From positions 1 to 64,000 of the forward strand of contig CAWIXH010000023.1 in NCBI GenBank assembly GCA_963839995.1: DNA of 64,000 nt, given 5' to 3'. Below, piece by piece: positions 41,218 through 50,051 of the stretch. The notes below the pieces were generated by a model that had not been told where the DNA came from, did no database searches, and worked only from the letters and a program-made list of their open reading frames with translations. A program made the translations under genes and the position numbers. The DNA comes from CAWIUB01 sp963839995. Its GTDB lineage: Bacteria > Actinomycetota > Actinomycetes > Mycobacteriales > Jatrophihabitantaceae. Positions within the stretch are counted from its first letter, which is position 1; each line of letters begins with the position of its first letter.

Positions 41218-41974
41218 ATGACGCGACTCGCATTCACCAAGCGCTGGTTCACGCTGCCCCTCGTGGCCGGTGCCGCCTGCGGGTCGAGCACGCAACAGAA
41301 CGCCAGCACCGGGGCATACTCCCTGCGCAGCGCGCGCGCCAGCTCCTCGCGAAAGTCGTACATGGCGTCCGCCGCCGACGAATCCGCGGTGCTGGTGGCG
41401 AATTCCGGCTCTCTCACCCTCACTGTCCGACGGTTAGCACGAGTGGCAACACCAAGTCCAACGACGAGAGCAGCTTCTACGGACTGAACGCCGCAGTGCT
41501 CGCGACCTCTGGCACGGTGACGATCGCCGGCGGCTCGGTGACCTCCACCGGGACCGGGGCCAACGGCCTGTTCGCGTACGGCAGCAAGTCCGCAGTCTGC
41601 ATGACCGGCGGCACGATCTCGAGCACGGCGCAGGGAGCACGAACTCCGGCACGGCGACGCTGAAGGCCATCGGTGAGAAGCTGAAGGGCAACCTGATCGT
41701 CGACGGGACTGGCTCGATCACCGCCTCGCTCACCAGCGGCAGCTCGCTCACCGACACAATCACCGGTGCGGCGCTGACCCTCGATTCCACGAGTTCGTGG
41801 ACCGTCACGGCCGACTCGACGCTGACCACGCTGACCGGCGCCGTGATCTCCGGCAGCACGATCACCAACATCACCGGGAACGGTCACACCGTCTACTACG
41901 ACAAGTCGACGAACACCGCCCTCGGCGGCAAGACCTACACGCTCGCCGGCGGCGGCCAGCTCGTCCCGCGGTGA
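41218..41974 (+). pseudogene. decayed beta-helix (adhesin-like) lipoprotein gene
   Basis: Three fragments of one gene in changing frames. (1) From 41218: MTRLAFTKRWFTLPLVAGAA, with a lipobox-like LVAGAAC, then SAADESAVLVANSGSLTLT. (2) From about 41425: STSGNTKSNDESSFYGLNAA and TVTIAGGSVTSTGTGANGLF, ending at a stop near 41661. (3) From about 41640: NSGTATLKAIGEKLKGNLIV through GHTVYYDKSTNTALGGKTYT to LAGGGQLVPR and TGA 41972. The repeats (S/T/G-rich, GxVTxxG) are typical of surface right-handed beta-helix proteins. A frameshift near 41420 and an internal deletion near 41640 have destroyed it. Confidence 0.75.
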
Positions 41975-41981
41975 ACGACAG

Positions 41982-43046
41982 TCAGGTCGACGGCGCGAGC
42001 TCGGCCGCCGCCTGCAGGAACCGGTCGTTCTCCAGCGCCGTACCGATCGTCACCCGGGCACCCTCGCCGACGAACGCACGCACGATCAGCTTGCGTTGCG
42101 CGCAGCCTTCCGCCCAGGACGCGGTCCGTTCCCCGAGCGGCAGCCAGACGAAGTTGGTTTCGGTCGGCGGCACCTGGTATCCGAAGTCCAGCAGGGTCTC
42201 GCGGACCCGCACGCGTTCGGCGACGATGTCGTCGAGCCGCTCGAACAGCTGCTTCTCGGCAGTGGGCTCGAGGCAGGCCAGCGCCGCCGCCTGCGCCACC
42301 TGGGTCACTGCGAAGGGCACCTGCACCTGCTTGAGCGCCGTCGTCACCGCGGGATCGGCGGCAATGCCGTACCCCACCCGCAGTCCCGCCATTCCGTATG
42401 CCTTGGAAAAAGTGCGCAGCACGATGACGTTCGGGTGGTCGTTCAGCAGCGTCAGGCCATCGGGCACGTCCGGGTCGGTGACGAACTCCCGATACGCCTC
42501 GTCGAGCGCGACCAGCACGTCGGAGGGCACGGCGTCCAGGAAGGCGAGCAGCTCGCCGCGGCGGACCGTCGTCCCGGTGGGGTTGTTCGGGTTGCAGACG
42601 AAGACCAGCCGTGTGCGGTCGGTGAGGCGGGCGGCCATCGCCGGTAGGTCATGCACGCACTCGCGCAGCGCCACCCGAGCGTGGCCCACGCCCGCCACCG
42701 ACACGACGATCGGGTACGCCTCGAACGAGCGCCACGCGTAGAGCACCTCCTCCATCGGGTCGGCGGCGACCTGCACCAACTGCTGGCACAGCGACACCGA
42801 ACCGCAACCCACCGCAACTTGCGTCACGTCTACGGCGTACTTCGCGGCCAGCGCGCCGGTGAGCTCGGTCGAAAAGTTGTCCGGGTAGCGGTTGGCGCCA
42901 ACGGCCACCTCGGCCAGTCGTTCGACGACGTGGGGCAGCATCGGGTAGGGGGTCTCGTTGCTGGCCAGCTTGATCGCGCCCGGGACGTTGCGCCCGGGCA
43001 CGTAGCTGGGCAGCGTCTGGAGCGTTGAACGCAGTCGCACGGTCAT
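41982..43046 (-). CDS. histidinol-phosphate / aromatic aminotransferase (HisC/Pat family)
   Basis: A 354-residue PLP aminotransferase of fold type I. Visible are KLASNETPYPMLPHVVER at the N-terminus, FVCNPNNPTGTTV, the DEAYREF strand and the Schiff-base lysine in RTFSKAYGMAGLRVGYG. Since a dedicated hisC normally lies in the his operon and pheA is 0.7 kb away, this is likely the phenylalanine/aromatic aminotransferase (Pat, Rv3772 type), converting phenylpyruvate to phenylalanine. It is encoded divergently from the DUF4446 gene. Confidence 0.88.
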   Translation of the reverse strand: MTVRLRSTLQTLPSYVPGRNVPGAIKLASNETPYPMLPHVVERLAEVAVGANRYPDNFSTELTGALAAKYAVDVTQVAVGCGSVSLCQQLVQVAADPMEEVLYAWRSFEAYPIVVSVAGVGHARVALRECVHDLPAMAARLTDRTRLVFVCNPNNPTGTTVRRGELLAFLDAVPSDVLVALDEAYREFVTDPDVPDGLTLLNDHPNVIVLRTFSKAYGMAGLRVGYGIAADPAVTTALKQVQVPFAVTQVAQAAALACLEPTAEKQLFERLDDIVAERVRVRETLLDFGYQVPPTETNFVWLPLGERTASWAEGCAQRKLIVRAFVGEGARVTIGTALENDRFLQAAAELAPST

Positions 43047-43118
43047 GCAGCAACTCTCTCACTGCACCCCGACGTGTCGCAGCGGTCTGGGGCGGTCCCC
43101 GACCTAGCCTCGTAGGCG

Positions 43119-43718
43119 ATGACCTTGTACGTCGCTGTGTCCGCACTCGTCCTGGGCTACCTGGCCCTGGTCGGGTCGTGGCTCGCGCTGCGCACGCTCG
43201 CCAAGCTGCGCCGCTCGACGGCCGTGCTCAGCGACGGCACCGACTCGCGTGAGTCGGTGCTCGAGGCCATCGAGCGGCACATCGAGGCCGTCGCGATCGT
43301 CAGCGGCAAGGTGGACCGTTTGCGAACCGAGGTCGCAGACGCGCGGACCGAGGCGGCCGAGGCTCGCGAGGAGGCGGCCCGGGCGCGGGCCGAGCAGCTC
43401 GAGCTCGGCGAGGACGTCGATGGCATGCTCGCGGACACCGCGCGCGGGCTGCGCAACGTGGCCCTGGTGCGGTTCGACGCATCCGATGACGTGACCGGGC
43501 GACTCTCCTTCGCGCTTGCCATGCTCGACGACGACGGCGACGGGGTGACAGTCACGTCGCTGGCCTGCCCCACCGAGACCCGGCTCTACGCCAAGGGTGT
43601 TTCCGACGGCATGGGCGAGCCCGCGCTCACCGTGGACGAGCAACGCGCCGTCGACGCCGCGCTGTCTCGGCGCAATGCCCGGCCGGTCGAGATCATTCCG
43701 ACTCGCAAGGCGTCCTGA
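43119..43718 (+). CDS. DUF4446 membrane-anchored coiled-coil protein
   Basis: A 199-residue protein: N-terminal membrane segment (VAVSALVLGYLALVGSWLAL), a coiled coil (about 70-105, VADARTEAAEAREEAARARA), then the DUF4446 domain with LRNVALVRFDASDDVTGRLS and VSDGMGEPALTVDEQRAVDAA. TAGCCT ends 8 nt ahead of the ATG, suggesting a leaderless mRNA. The stop codon lies in a perfect 17-bp tandem duplication (43705-43738). Function unknown. Confidence 0.85.
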   Translation: MTLYVAVSALVLGYLALVGSWLALRTLAKLRRSTAVLSDGTDSRESVLEAIERHIEAVAIVSGKVDRLRTEVADARTEAAEAREEAARARAEQLELGEDVDGMLADTARGLRNVALVRFDASDDVTGRLSFALAMLDDDGDGVTVTSLACPTETRLYAKGVSDGMGEPALTVDEQRAVDAALSRRNARPVEIIPTRKAS

Positions 43719-43738
43719 CCGGCAAGGCGTCCTGACCG
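43705..43738. repeat. perfect 17-bp tandem repeat at the DUF4446 stop codon
   Basis: GCAAGGCGTCCTGACCG is present twice head to tail (43705-43721, 43722-43738). The first copy contains the stop codon, so the duplication leaves the protein unchanged. Probably a recent slippage event. Confidence 0.85.
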
Positions 43739-43754
43739 AATACGCTTGGCCGTC

Positions 43755-44798
43755 GTGAGCACCAACCTGTTCGACCCCGGGTGCGCTGACGCCGGCGCTG
43801 GGTCGAACAACTCGGGTGGAGCGGGGGCTGACACCCAGCCGGGGCCGAACAACTCGGACGGGGCGGGGCAGGCGGCGCTCCGCATCGCCTTCCTCGGCCC
43901 GGCCGGGACGTTTGCCCACGCGGCGCTGCGCACCCTTCCGGTCGCGGCCGACGCCACCTTGCTGCCGCTCGCCACCGTCCCCCAGGCCATCGACGCGGTG
44001 CGCTCGGGCGAAGCCGATGGGGCGCTCGTCCCGCTGGAAAACTCCGTCGAGGGCGCCGTCCCGGCCACCCTGGACGAGTTGGCAGGCGGAACGCCGCTGG
44101 TGATCGCCGAGGAGACCTACCTGCCGGTCCTGTTCGACCTGCTGGCCCGATCCGGAACGCAGCGGGCCGGCGTGCGCACCGTGGCCACCCACCCGCACGC
44201 CGAGGCGCAGACGCGGCGCTGGCTGCTGGCCAACCTGCCCGCTGCGCAGCTCGCCCTCGTCGGCTCGACCGCCGCCGCCGCGCAGGAGGTGGCCCGCGGC
44301 GAGTACGACGCCGCCGTGGCCCCGCCAGTGGCAGGCGAGCTCTACCAACTGGTGAGCCTCGCGCACGACATTGCCGACAATCGCTCGGCCGTGACCCGGT
44401 TCGTGCTGCTCACCCGGCCGTCCCAGCCGCCACCACCGACCGGCAACGACCGGACCACCCTCGTCGCCTACCTGCGCGCCGACCACGCCGGGGCGCTGCT
44501 CGAGATCTTGACCGAATTCGCCACCCGCGGCGTCAACCTGACCCGCATCGAGTCACGTCCCACCAAGGAACGCATCGGCCAGTACTGCTTCTCAATCGAC
44601 TGCGAGGGCCACGTCGCCGACGAGCGGGTGGGCGACGCGCTCGCCGCGCTGAAGCGCACGTGCGCGGACGTGCGCTACCTCGGCTCGTACCAGCGTCGCG
44701 ACGGAGCGATCGACGCGATCGTGCAGGGTCGGGCAGACGCGGATTTCACCGATGCCCGCGAATGGCTGGCCCGGCTGCGCGACTCCGGGGCCAGCTAA
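43755..44798 (+). CDS. pheA: prephenate dehydratase
   Basis: Converts prephenate to phenylpyruvate in phenylalanine synthesis. Start GTG 43755 gives 347 residues. A non-conserved N-terminal extension (about 1-38) is encoded by a 42-bp imperfect tandem repeat. The catalytic domain begins at RIAFLGPAGTFAHAALR and has PLENSVEGAVPATLDEL and the active-site NRSAVTRFVLL. The C-terminal ACT domain contains ESRPTKERIGQYCFSIDCEG, which binds the feedback inhibitor Phe. TACGCT lies 8 nt before the start, so it may be leaderless. Confidence 0.93.
   Translation: MSTNLFDPGCADAGAGSNNSGGAGADTQPGPNNSDGAGQAALRIAFLGPAGTFAHAALRTLPVAADATLLPLATVPQAIDAVRSGEADGALVPLENSVEGAVPATLDELAGGTPLVIAEETYLPVLFDLLARSGTQRAGVRTVATHPHAEAQTRRWLLANLPAAQLALVGSTAAAAQEVARGEYDAAVAPPVAGELYQLVSLAHDIADNRSAVTRFVLLTRPSQPPPPTGNDRTTLVAYLRADHAGALLEILTEFATRGVNLTRIESRPTKERIGQYCFSIDCEGHVADERVGDALAALKRTCADVRYLGSYQRRDGAIDAIVQGRADADFTDAREWLARLRDSGAS
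43785..43868 (+). repeat. 42-bp imperfect tandem repeat in the 5' end of pheA
   Basis: Two adjacent 42-bp units (43785-43826 and 43827-43868), encoding ADAGAGSNNSGGAG and ADTQPGPNNSDGAG. GGGTCGAACA in the first unit is the reverse complement of TGTTCGACCC just upstream (43769-43778), so the block is also partly palindromic. Confidence 0.7.
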
Positions 44799-45112
44799 AG
44801 GTACAAGCCGGTGTTCGACTCGACCCGGTGCGCGGCCACGGCGTGGATGTCACGCTCTCGCAGCAACAGGTAGTCCTCGCCGGAGATCTCGACCTCCTGC
44901 CGGTCGTCCGGGCTGAACAGCACCCGGTCGCCGACCTCGACGACCCGCACATGATTGCCGACCGCGAGCACCTCGGCCCAGATCAGCCGCTTGGATACCT
45001 GCGCGGTCGCCGGGATCAAGATGCCGCCGGAGGAGCGCCGTTCACCGTCTGCGCGCGACACCCGGACGAGCACGCGGTCGTGCAGCATCTTGATGGGCAG
45101 CCGGTCGCTCAC
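44795..45112 (-). CDS. GroES/Cpn10-like co-chaperonin family protein
   Basis: A 105-residue protein with the Cpn10 fold: IKMLHDRVLVRVSRADGERR, SSGGILIPATAQVSKRLIWA, VGDRVLFSPDD and the final SGEDYLLLRERDIHAV. It differs from the main GroES in the insert and tail. Such extra copies next to pheA/serS are seen in other actinobacteria. Whether it works with a GroEL is unknown. Convergent with pheA, stop codons overlapping by 4 bp. Confidence 0.88.
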   Translation of the reverse strand: MSDRLPIKMLHDRVLVRVSRADGERRSSGGILIPATAQVSKRLIWAEVLAVGNHVRVVEVGDRVLFSPDDRQEVEISGEDYLLLRERDIHAVAAHRVESNTGLYL

Positions 45113-45139
45113 CGCTCCAGCCTACGGAACGGCGTCGGC

Positions 45140-45430
45140 GCGCCCATGCGAAGGAGGTGCTGACCCGGTTGCTGACGCCGAGCTTGCGGTAGGCGGCGGT
45201 GGGTCGCACCACATCCCGCTGGCCACAGCGCCGCCGGACTAGCGGATGGCGGGAGGACCGGCCCAGCGGTAGACGTTCTCCGGACGGACGGACGGACGGC
45301 CCGCCCGTCGCGCGGTTCCCGGCGGACCAGGCGCTGCGCGGTGAGGTAATCCAGGTAGCGGCGGGCGGTCGGGCGGGACACGCCGACGGCGTCAGCGAGA
45401 TCTCCCGAGGACGGCCCGCCGTTGCGTTAC
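45140..45430 (-). pseudogene. C-terminal remnant of a CitB/DpiA-type response regulator
   Basis: One minus-strand frame reads GPSSGDLADAVGVSRPTARR and YLDYLTAQRLVRREPRDG, the winged-helix output domain of citrate-type response regulators (usual text VSRPTARRYLEHL...). The receiver domain is missing, and after about 45 residues the frame drifts into unrelated sequence. No intact gene is left. Adjacent fragments on the other strand are also truncated. Confidence 0.65.
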
Positions 45431-45469
45431 CCCTCGCCCCCTCAAGACTCGTCCTAGTTCAAGTCGGTC

Positions 45470-45634
45470 ATGGCCTCCACCCTGATCTGCACGCCCGCGT
45501 CGCTGGCGCAGGGGGTCGGGACGGCGCTCGGGGCGCAGGCCGGCGAGGCGCGGCTGCGCGAGGTGGCTGCCCAGGCCGGGCTCACGCAGTTCCGCCGGGT
45601 GGCCGAGACGCCGTTCAACATGGTCCTGGAGGCA
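45470..45634 (+). pseudogene. 3' remnant of a class I SAM-dependent methyltransferase
   Basis: LICTPASLAQGVGTALGAQA, GEARLREVAAQAG, FRRVAETPFNMVLEARP is the typical C-terminus of an actinobacterial class I SAM methyltransferase of about 350 residues. Nothing upstream encodes the rest. The fragment abuts, out of frame, a second remnant. Confidence 0.65.
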
Positions 45635-46025
45635 CGTCCGTCGCGGCGCTGCGTGCGGCGATCGCAGCTGCTGACGCGGTGCTGGTTTGCACACCGGAGT
45701 ACGCGGGGACGCTGCCGGTTTCGTTCAAGAACGCTCTCGATTGGACGGTCGGTGGCACCGAGTTGACCGACAAGCCGGTCGCTTGGGTGAAGGTGGCAGC
45801 CGACGTGCGTCGAGGAGAGGGCGCACACGCGACGCTGGCCACCGTGCTGGGCTACGTGCAGGCCAAGGTGATCGACGGCGCATCCCGATAACCCGCGACG
45901 CGGTCGGACCCGACGTCCTCAGGACCGATCCCGGAACACGCGCGGCCATCGCCCAGGCTCTTAACGACCTGCTCAAACACGGCGAACAGCATTTCGGTGG
46001 CTGCGACGGCGAGCAAGCTGGCTAG
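45635..46025 (+). pseudogene. truncated, frameshifted NADPH-dependent FMN reductase
   Basis: VAALRAAIAAADAVLVCTPE, YAGTLPVSFKNALDWTVGG and KPVAWVKVAADVRR are the middle of the NAD(P)H-dependent FMN reductase (flavodoxin fold). The frame stops at 45889-45891, and the expected C-terminus (ITRDAVGPDVLRTDPGTRAA) is found in the next frame up to 46025. The N-terminal flavin-binding strand is absent. Clearly non-functional as it stands. Confidence 0.72.
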
Positions 46026-46074
46026 GTGTACCGCGTCGGCGCCCCGAAGGGCGTATTCGACGAGCAACACCGGC

Positions 46075-46428
46075 TCAGCCCCAGCCGAGCTCGTGCAGGC
46101 GATGTTCGTCGATGCCGAAGTGGTGGCCGATCTCGTGCACCACGGTGACCGCGACCTCGTGGGCAATCTCGTCCTCGTCCGTGCAGATCTCCAGGATCGG
46201 CAGCCGGTAGACCGTGATCGTGTCGGGCAGGGCGAACGTGTAGTCACTGGTGCGCTCGGTGAGCGCCGTGCCATGGTAGACGCCGAGAAGGGACGGGTCG
46301 TCCGGATCGCGGTCGGCGACCTGGATCACCACGTTGTCAAGCAGCCCCAGCAACTCGGGCGGAATCGAGTCGATCGCGTCGTCGACCAGCACCTCGAAGC
46401 GCGAGCGCGACATCTGCAGCACCGGCAC
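46075..46428 (-). CDS. zincin-like metallopeptidase family protein
   Basis: A 117-residue protein with the zinc motif VHEIGHHFGIDEHRL (HExxHxxGxxE/D) near the C-terminus and FEVLVDDAIDSIPPELLGLL at the start, the pattern of the short Zincin_1/possibly metal-dependent protease family. Substrate unknown; cytosolic. It is divergent from serS with 32 bp between them, an arrangement common in actinobacteria. Confidence 0.88.
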   Translation of the reverse strand: MPVLQMSRSRFEVLVDDAIDSIPPELLGLLDNVVIQVADRDPDDPSLLGVYHGTALTERTSDYTFALPDTITVYRLPILEICTDEDEIAHEVAVTVVHEIGHHFGIDEHRLHELGWG

Positions 46429-46460
46429 AGTCTCTCAATGCTGGTCAGTAGCCTGAGCAC

Positions 46461-47714
46461 GTGATCGACCTGCGAATTGTCCGTGACGACCCCGACCTAG
46501 TACGCGCCTCGCAACGCGCGCGGGGTGAGGACGAGTCCGCGGTCGACGCCCTGCTCGCGGCCGACGACGCGCGGCGGGCAGCCGTGTCGCGTGCGGACAC
46601 CTTGCGGGCGGAGCAGAAGGCGCTGGGCCGCGCGATCGGCGCCGCTGCGCCCGATGCCAGACACCAGCTGCTGGTGCGTGCCAAGCAGCTTGCCGACGAG
46701 GTCAAGGCGGCCGAGGTCGACGAAGCTGCCGCCGACGAGGCGCTGCATAAGGCACATCTGGCCGTCCCGAATCTCGTCGAGCCCGGCGTCCCCCCAGGTG
46801 GAGACGCGGATTTCGTCACGCTCGCCACCGTCGGCACGCCTCCGCGGGTGGACGCGCCACGCGATCACACCGAGATCGGCGCGGCACTGCGAGCGATCGA
46901 CACCGAGCGCGGGGCCAAGGTCAGCGGAGCGCGGTTCTACTTCTTGACCGGTATCGGTGCGCAGCTGGAGCTGGCGCTGGTGAACCTCGCGATGGCGCAG
47001 GCCCAGGCCACCGGATTCATGGCGGTGATCGCTCCTGCGCTGGTGAAGCCCGAAGCCATGGAAGGGACCGGGTTCCTCGGAGTGCACGCTGCCGAGGTGT
47101 ACCGGCTGGCCGACGACGATCTGTATCTGGTGGGCACCAGCGAGGTAGCCCTCGCCGGCTACCACGCTGGCGAGATCCTGCCGGAATTGCCTTTGCGCTA
47201 CGCGGGATTCTCGTCCTGCTTCCGGCGCGAGGCTGGCTCGTACGGCAAGGACACCAAGGGCATCATCCGGGTCCACTGGTTCGACAAGGTGGAGATGTTC
47301 TGCTACGTCCCGGTCGACGACGCGCGCGACGAGCTGCAGCGATTGGTCGCCTGGGAAAGGGAGTTCTTCGACACGTTAGAGCTGGCCTACCGCGTCGTCG
47401 ACGTGGCCGCCGGCGAGTTGGGATCCTCTGCGGCGCGCAAGATCGACATCGAGGCCTGGTTCCCGTCCCAGGGCACCTACCGCGAGCTGTCGTCCGCGTC
47501 GAACTGCACGACGTTCCAGGCTCGACGGCTGCACATCCGCACCCGCACCACGTCCGGCGTCACGCCGGTCGCCACGCTCAACGGCACGCTGTGCGCGGTG
47601 GCGCGGACCATCGCCTGCCTGCTGGACCATCATCAGCAGCCGGACGGGACGGTTTATGTACCCATCGCCTTGCGTCCCTGGCTCGGTGGCCGCGAGGTTC
47701 TCACCCCGCCGTGA
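46461..47714 (+). CDS. serS: serine-tRNA ligase
   Basis: A 417-residue class II aminoacyl-tRNA synthetase. The N-terminal tRNA-binding coiled coil (about 1-105) starts MIDLRIVRDDPDLVRASQ; motif 2 is FSSCFRREAGSYGKDTKGII, with WFDKVEMF after it; motif 3 contains NGTLCAVARTIACLLDHHQ. The C-terminus VPIALRPWLGG is typical. TAGCCT ends 6 nt before the GTG start, with no Shine-Dalgarno: a probable leaderless mRNA. Its stop overlaps the HAD gene start. Confidence 0.96.
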   Translation: MIDLRIVRDDPDLVRASQRARGEDESAVDALLAADDARRAAVSRADTLRAEQKALGRAIGAAAPDARHQLLVRAKQLADEVKAAEVDEAAADEALHKAHLAVPNLVEPGVPPGGDADFVTLATVGTPPRVDAPRDHTEIGAALRAIDTERGAKVSGARFYFLTGIGAQLELALVNLAMAQAQATGFMAVIAPALVKPEAMEGTGFLGVHAAEVYRLADDDLYLVGTSEVALAGYHAGEILPELPLRYAGFSSCFRREAGSYGKDTKGIIRVHWFDKVEMFCYVPVDDARDELQRLVAWEREFFDTLELAYRVVDVAAGELGSSAARKIDIEAWFPSQGTYRELSSASNCTTFQARRLHIRTRTTSGVTPVATLNGTLCAVARTIACLLDHHQQPDGTVYVPIALRPWLGGREVLTPP

Positions 47715-48538
47715 TTCGCTTGCTCGCCAGCGATCTCGACGGAACGCTCGTGCGCTCGGACGGAACGGTGAGTTCGCGGACGCGACAAGCTCTGCGACGG
47801 GCGGCCAAAGCGGGCTTGGTCGTCGCGTTCGTCACCGGCCGCCCGCCACGCTGGCTGCACGAGATCGCCGACGCCACCGGCCACACCGGTACCGCGGTCG
47901 CCGCGAACGGCGCCGTGATCTACGACCTGGTGACCGAGACCGCGATTCGCTCGCACCCGCTGTCACCGCAACTGCTGGGGACGCTCACGGCCGAGCTGCG
48001 CGCTGCGTTTCCGTCGGTGTACTTCGGAGTCGAGTACGGGCTGGACTTTGCGTTCGAGCCGGGCTACCAGCACGACTGGGAGATCAATCCGGCGCGTGAC
48101 CGGCAGGGCAACCCGATCCCGGCCGCGGTCCAGGCGTCGCTGCGCCAGATCGTCGGCCGTCCGGCCGTCAAGCTGCTCGCCAAGGACCGCGACTCGGACC
48201 CGGACGGGTTCATGCATGACGCGGCAGCAGTGCTGGCCGGCCGCGCGACGGTGACGCATTCGTCGACGCATGGCCTGCTGGAGATCGCGGCACCGGGCGT
48301 CACGAAGGCGAGCGGACTGGCCGAGGTAGCCGCGCTGCACGGCATCCCTCCGGAGCAGGTGGCCGCCGTGGGCGACATGCCCAACGACGTCCCGATGCTC
48401 GAATGGGCCGGGCGCGCGTACGCCGTGGCGAACGCACACCCCGCCGCGCTCGCCGCCGCCGACGAAGTGCTCGCCAGCAACGACGATGACGCGGTCGCGC
48501 AGCTGATCGAGTCGCTGCTGGGCACAACAGCGCCCTGA
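47711..48538 (+). CDS. HAD-superfamily (Cof-type) phosphatase
   Basis: A 275-residue class IIB HAD hydrolase. Motif I ASDLDGTLVRSDG with the nucleophile Asp, motif II region VVAFVTGRPPRWL, lysine of motif III in TKASGLAEVA, and motif IV VAAVGDMPNDVPMLEWAG are all present. The C2 cap lies between about 80 and 190. It starts at GTG 47711, overlapping the serS stop (GTGA). The physiological substrate is not evident; serS-HAD pairing is common in actinobacteria. Confidence 0.9.
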   Translation: MIRLLASDLDGTLVRSDGTVSSRTRQALRRAAKAGLVVAFVTGRPPRWLHEIADATGHTGTAVAANGAVIYDLVTETAIRSHPLSPQLLGTLTAELRAAFPSVYFGVEYGLDFAFEPGYQHDWEINPARDRQGNPIPAAVQASLRQIVGRPAVKLLAKDRDSDPDGFMHDAAAVLAGRATVTHSSTHGLLEIAAPGVTKASGLAEVAALHGIPPEQVAAVGDMPNDVPMLEWAGRAYAVANAHPAALAAADEVLASNDDDAVAQLIESLLGTTAP

Positions 48539-48712
48539 CTGTGGCTTGCCGCCGTGGTCTGATGTGTTGGCTAGTAGGGCCCCTCGCGAGCTGACGGTTT
48601 CGTGGAGCTGCCCTACGGTGGAGCGGAGCGTCTTGCACTACGCGCTCGCTACTACTGGCTGGCGGCATCGCGCGCATAGTGTGATTCCGTTGTTATTGCT
48701 GGCGATTCTCGC

Positions 48713-48742
48713 TTGTGTCGTGCCGTAACCGGCTGATAGAAT
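48713..48742 (+). promoter_or_regulatory. putative promoter of the DUF222-HNH gene
   Basis: TTGTGT (48713-48718) and TAGAAT (48737-48742) with an 18-bp spacer. The -10 ends 7 nt before the ATG, and there is no Shine-Dalgarno, so transcription would give a leaderless mRNA. Confidence 0.55.
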
Positions 48743-48749
48743 CAAACAC

Positions 48750-50051
48750 ATGTTCGAGAGTCCAGCAGCTGCGGTGACCGTCGAGGTCGCCGTGAAGCAG
48801 CTGGCCGACGCGGTGGACACGCTGCTCGCGGTGGACCTGACCTCTGCGTCGCGGGGCGAGCTGCTGGAGCTGGCCCGCGGCCTGGAGACCCAGCGGCGGC
48901 GGCTGCCGGCCGCGGACCACGCGTTGATCGGCGAACTGGACGCCCGGGCGGTGGCCGGGGAGCTGGCCTGCGCGTCCACCGCGGCGTTGCTGATGCAGCT
49001 GCTGCGTATCACCCCGGGGGAGGCGCGGGCCCGGGTGCGGGCGGCTGGGGACCTGGGGGCGCGGCGCACGCTGACCGGCGACCTGCTGCCGCCGGTGTTC
49101 CCGGCGGTCGCCGCGGCGCAGGCCGAGGGGGCCATCTGCGACCGGCACGCCGCGATCATCCGGCACACGGTGCACGCGCTGCCCGCCGCCGCGGCCGAGC
49201 AGGCCGAGCAGGTGGAGGCGGCGCTCACCGGGCACGCGCTGCACTTGGATCCGGACCAGCTGGGCAAGGCGGCCCGGCGGCTGCTGGCCTGCCTGGATCC
49301 GGACGGCACCCGGCCCGACGACGCGGACCACGCCCGGCGCCGCGACCTGACGCTGCACCGGATGGCGGACGGGTCGGCCCGGCTGACCGGCTACCTCACC
49401 CCCGGCTGCGCCGCGGTCACCGAAGCCTGGCTGGACGCGTTGGCCGCCCCGGTGCCCGCCGCGGACGGCGAGCCGGACCGGCGCAGCGGCGGGCAACGCC
49501 GCCACGACGCGCTGGAAGACATCGGCCGCCGCGCCCTGCGCACCGGTGACCTGCCGGACTGCGGTGGCACCCCGGCCACCCTGCTGATCACCCTCACCCT
49601 CGACCAGCTGGAGTCCCGGCTCGGTGTCGCCACCACCAGCCACGGCGGGCTGATCTCCGTCCCGGAGGCGCTGCGGCTGGCCGGCGAAGCCGACCTCATC
49701 CCGGTCGTGCTCACCGACACCGGCGGCGTCCTGGCCCATGGCCGCAGCCGCCGGGTCGCCTCATCTGGACAGCGTCTGGCCCTGGCCGCCCGCGACCGCG
49801 GATGCTCCTTCCCCTCGTGCGATCGGCCACCGGCCTGGTGCCAAAGCCATCACATCGTGCCGTGGATCGACGGCGGCCCCACCGACCTGGACAATCTGAC
49901 CCTCGTCTGCGGGTTCCACCACCGGGAGTTCGCCAGGCGCGGCTGGGCCTGCCAGATCACCGACAGCCTCGCTCACTGGATACCCCCAGCCTTCCTCGAC
50001 CCCGAACGAACACCCAGACGCAACACCGCCCACGACACGGTGCTGAGCTAA
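48750..50051 (+). CDS. DUF222 domain HNH endonuclease-signature protein
   Basis: A 433-residue member of the abundant actinobacterial DUF222-HNH family (13E12-repeat related). The N-terminal helical DUF222 domain (about 1-300) includes RITPGEARARVRAAGDL, and the C-terminal HNH domain has GCSFPSCDRPPAWCQSHHIV followed by GGPTDLDNLTLVCGFHH, with the metal-binding His/Asn/His and zinc cysteines. The family is multicopy and suspected to be mobile; its role is unknown. A short remnant of a second copy is at about 59.84 kb. Confidence 0.9.
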   Translation: MFESPAAAVTVEVAVKQLADAVDTLLAVDLTSASRGELLELARGLETQRRRLPAADHALIGELDARAVAGELACASTAALLMQLLRITPGEARARVRAAGDLGARRTLTGDLLPPVFPAVAAAQAEGAICDRHAAIIRHTVHALPAAAAEQAEQVEAALTGHALHLDPDQLGKAARRLLACLDPDGTRPDDADHARRRDLTLHRMADGSARLTGYLTPGCAAVTEAWLDALAAPVPAADGEPDRRSGGQRRHDALEDIGRRALRTGDLPDCGGTPATLLITLTLDQLESRLGVATTSHGGLISVPEALRLAGEADLIPVVLTDTGGVLAHGRSRRVASSGQRLALAARDRGCSFPSCDRPPAWCQSHHIVPWIDGGPTDLDNLTLVCGFHHREFARRGWACQITDSLAHWIPPAFLDPERTPRRNTAHDTVLS

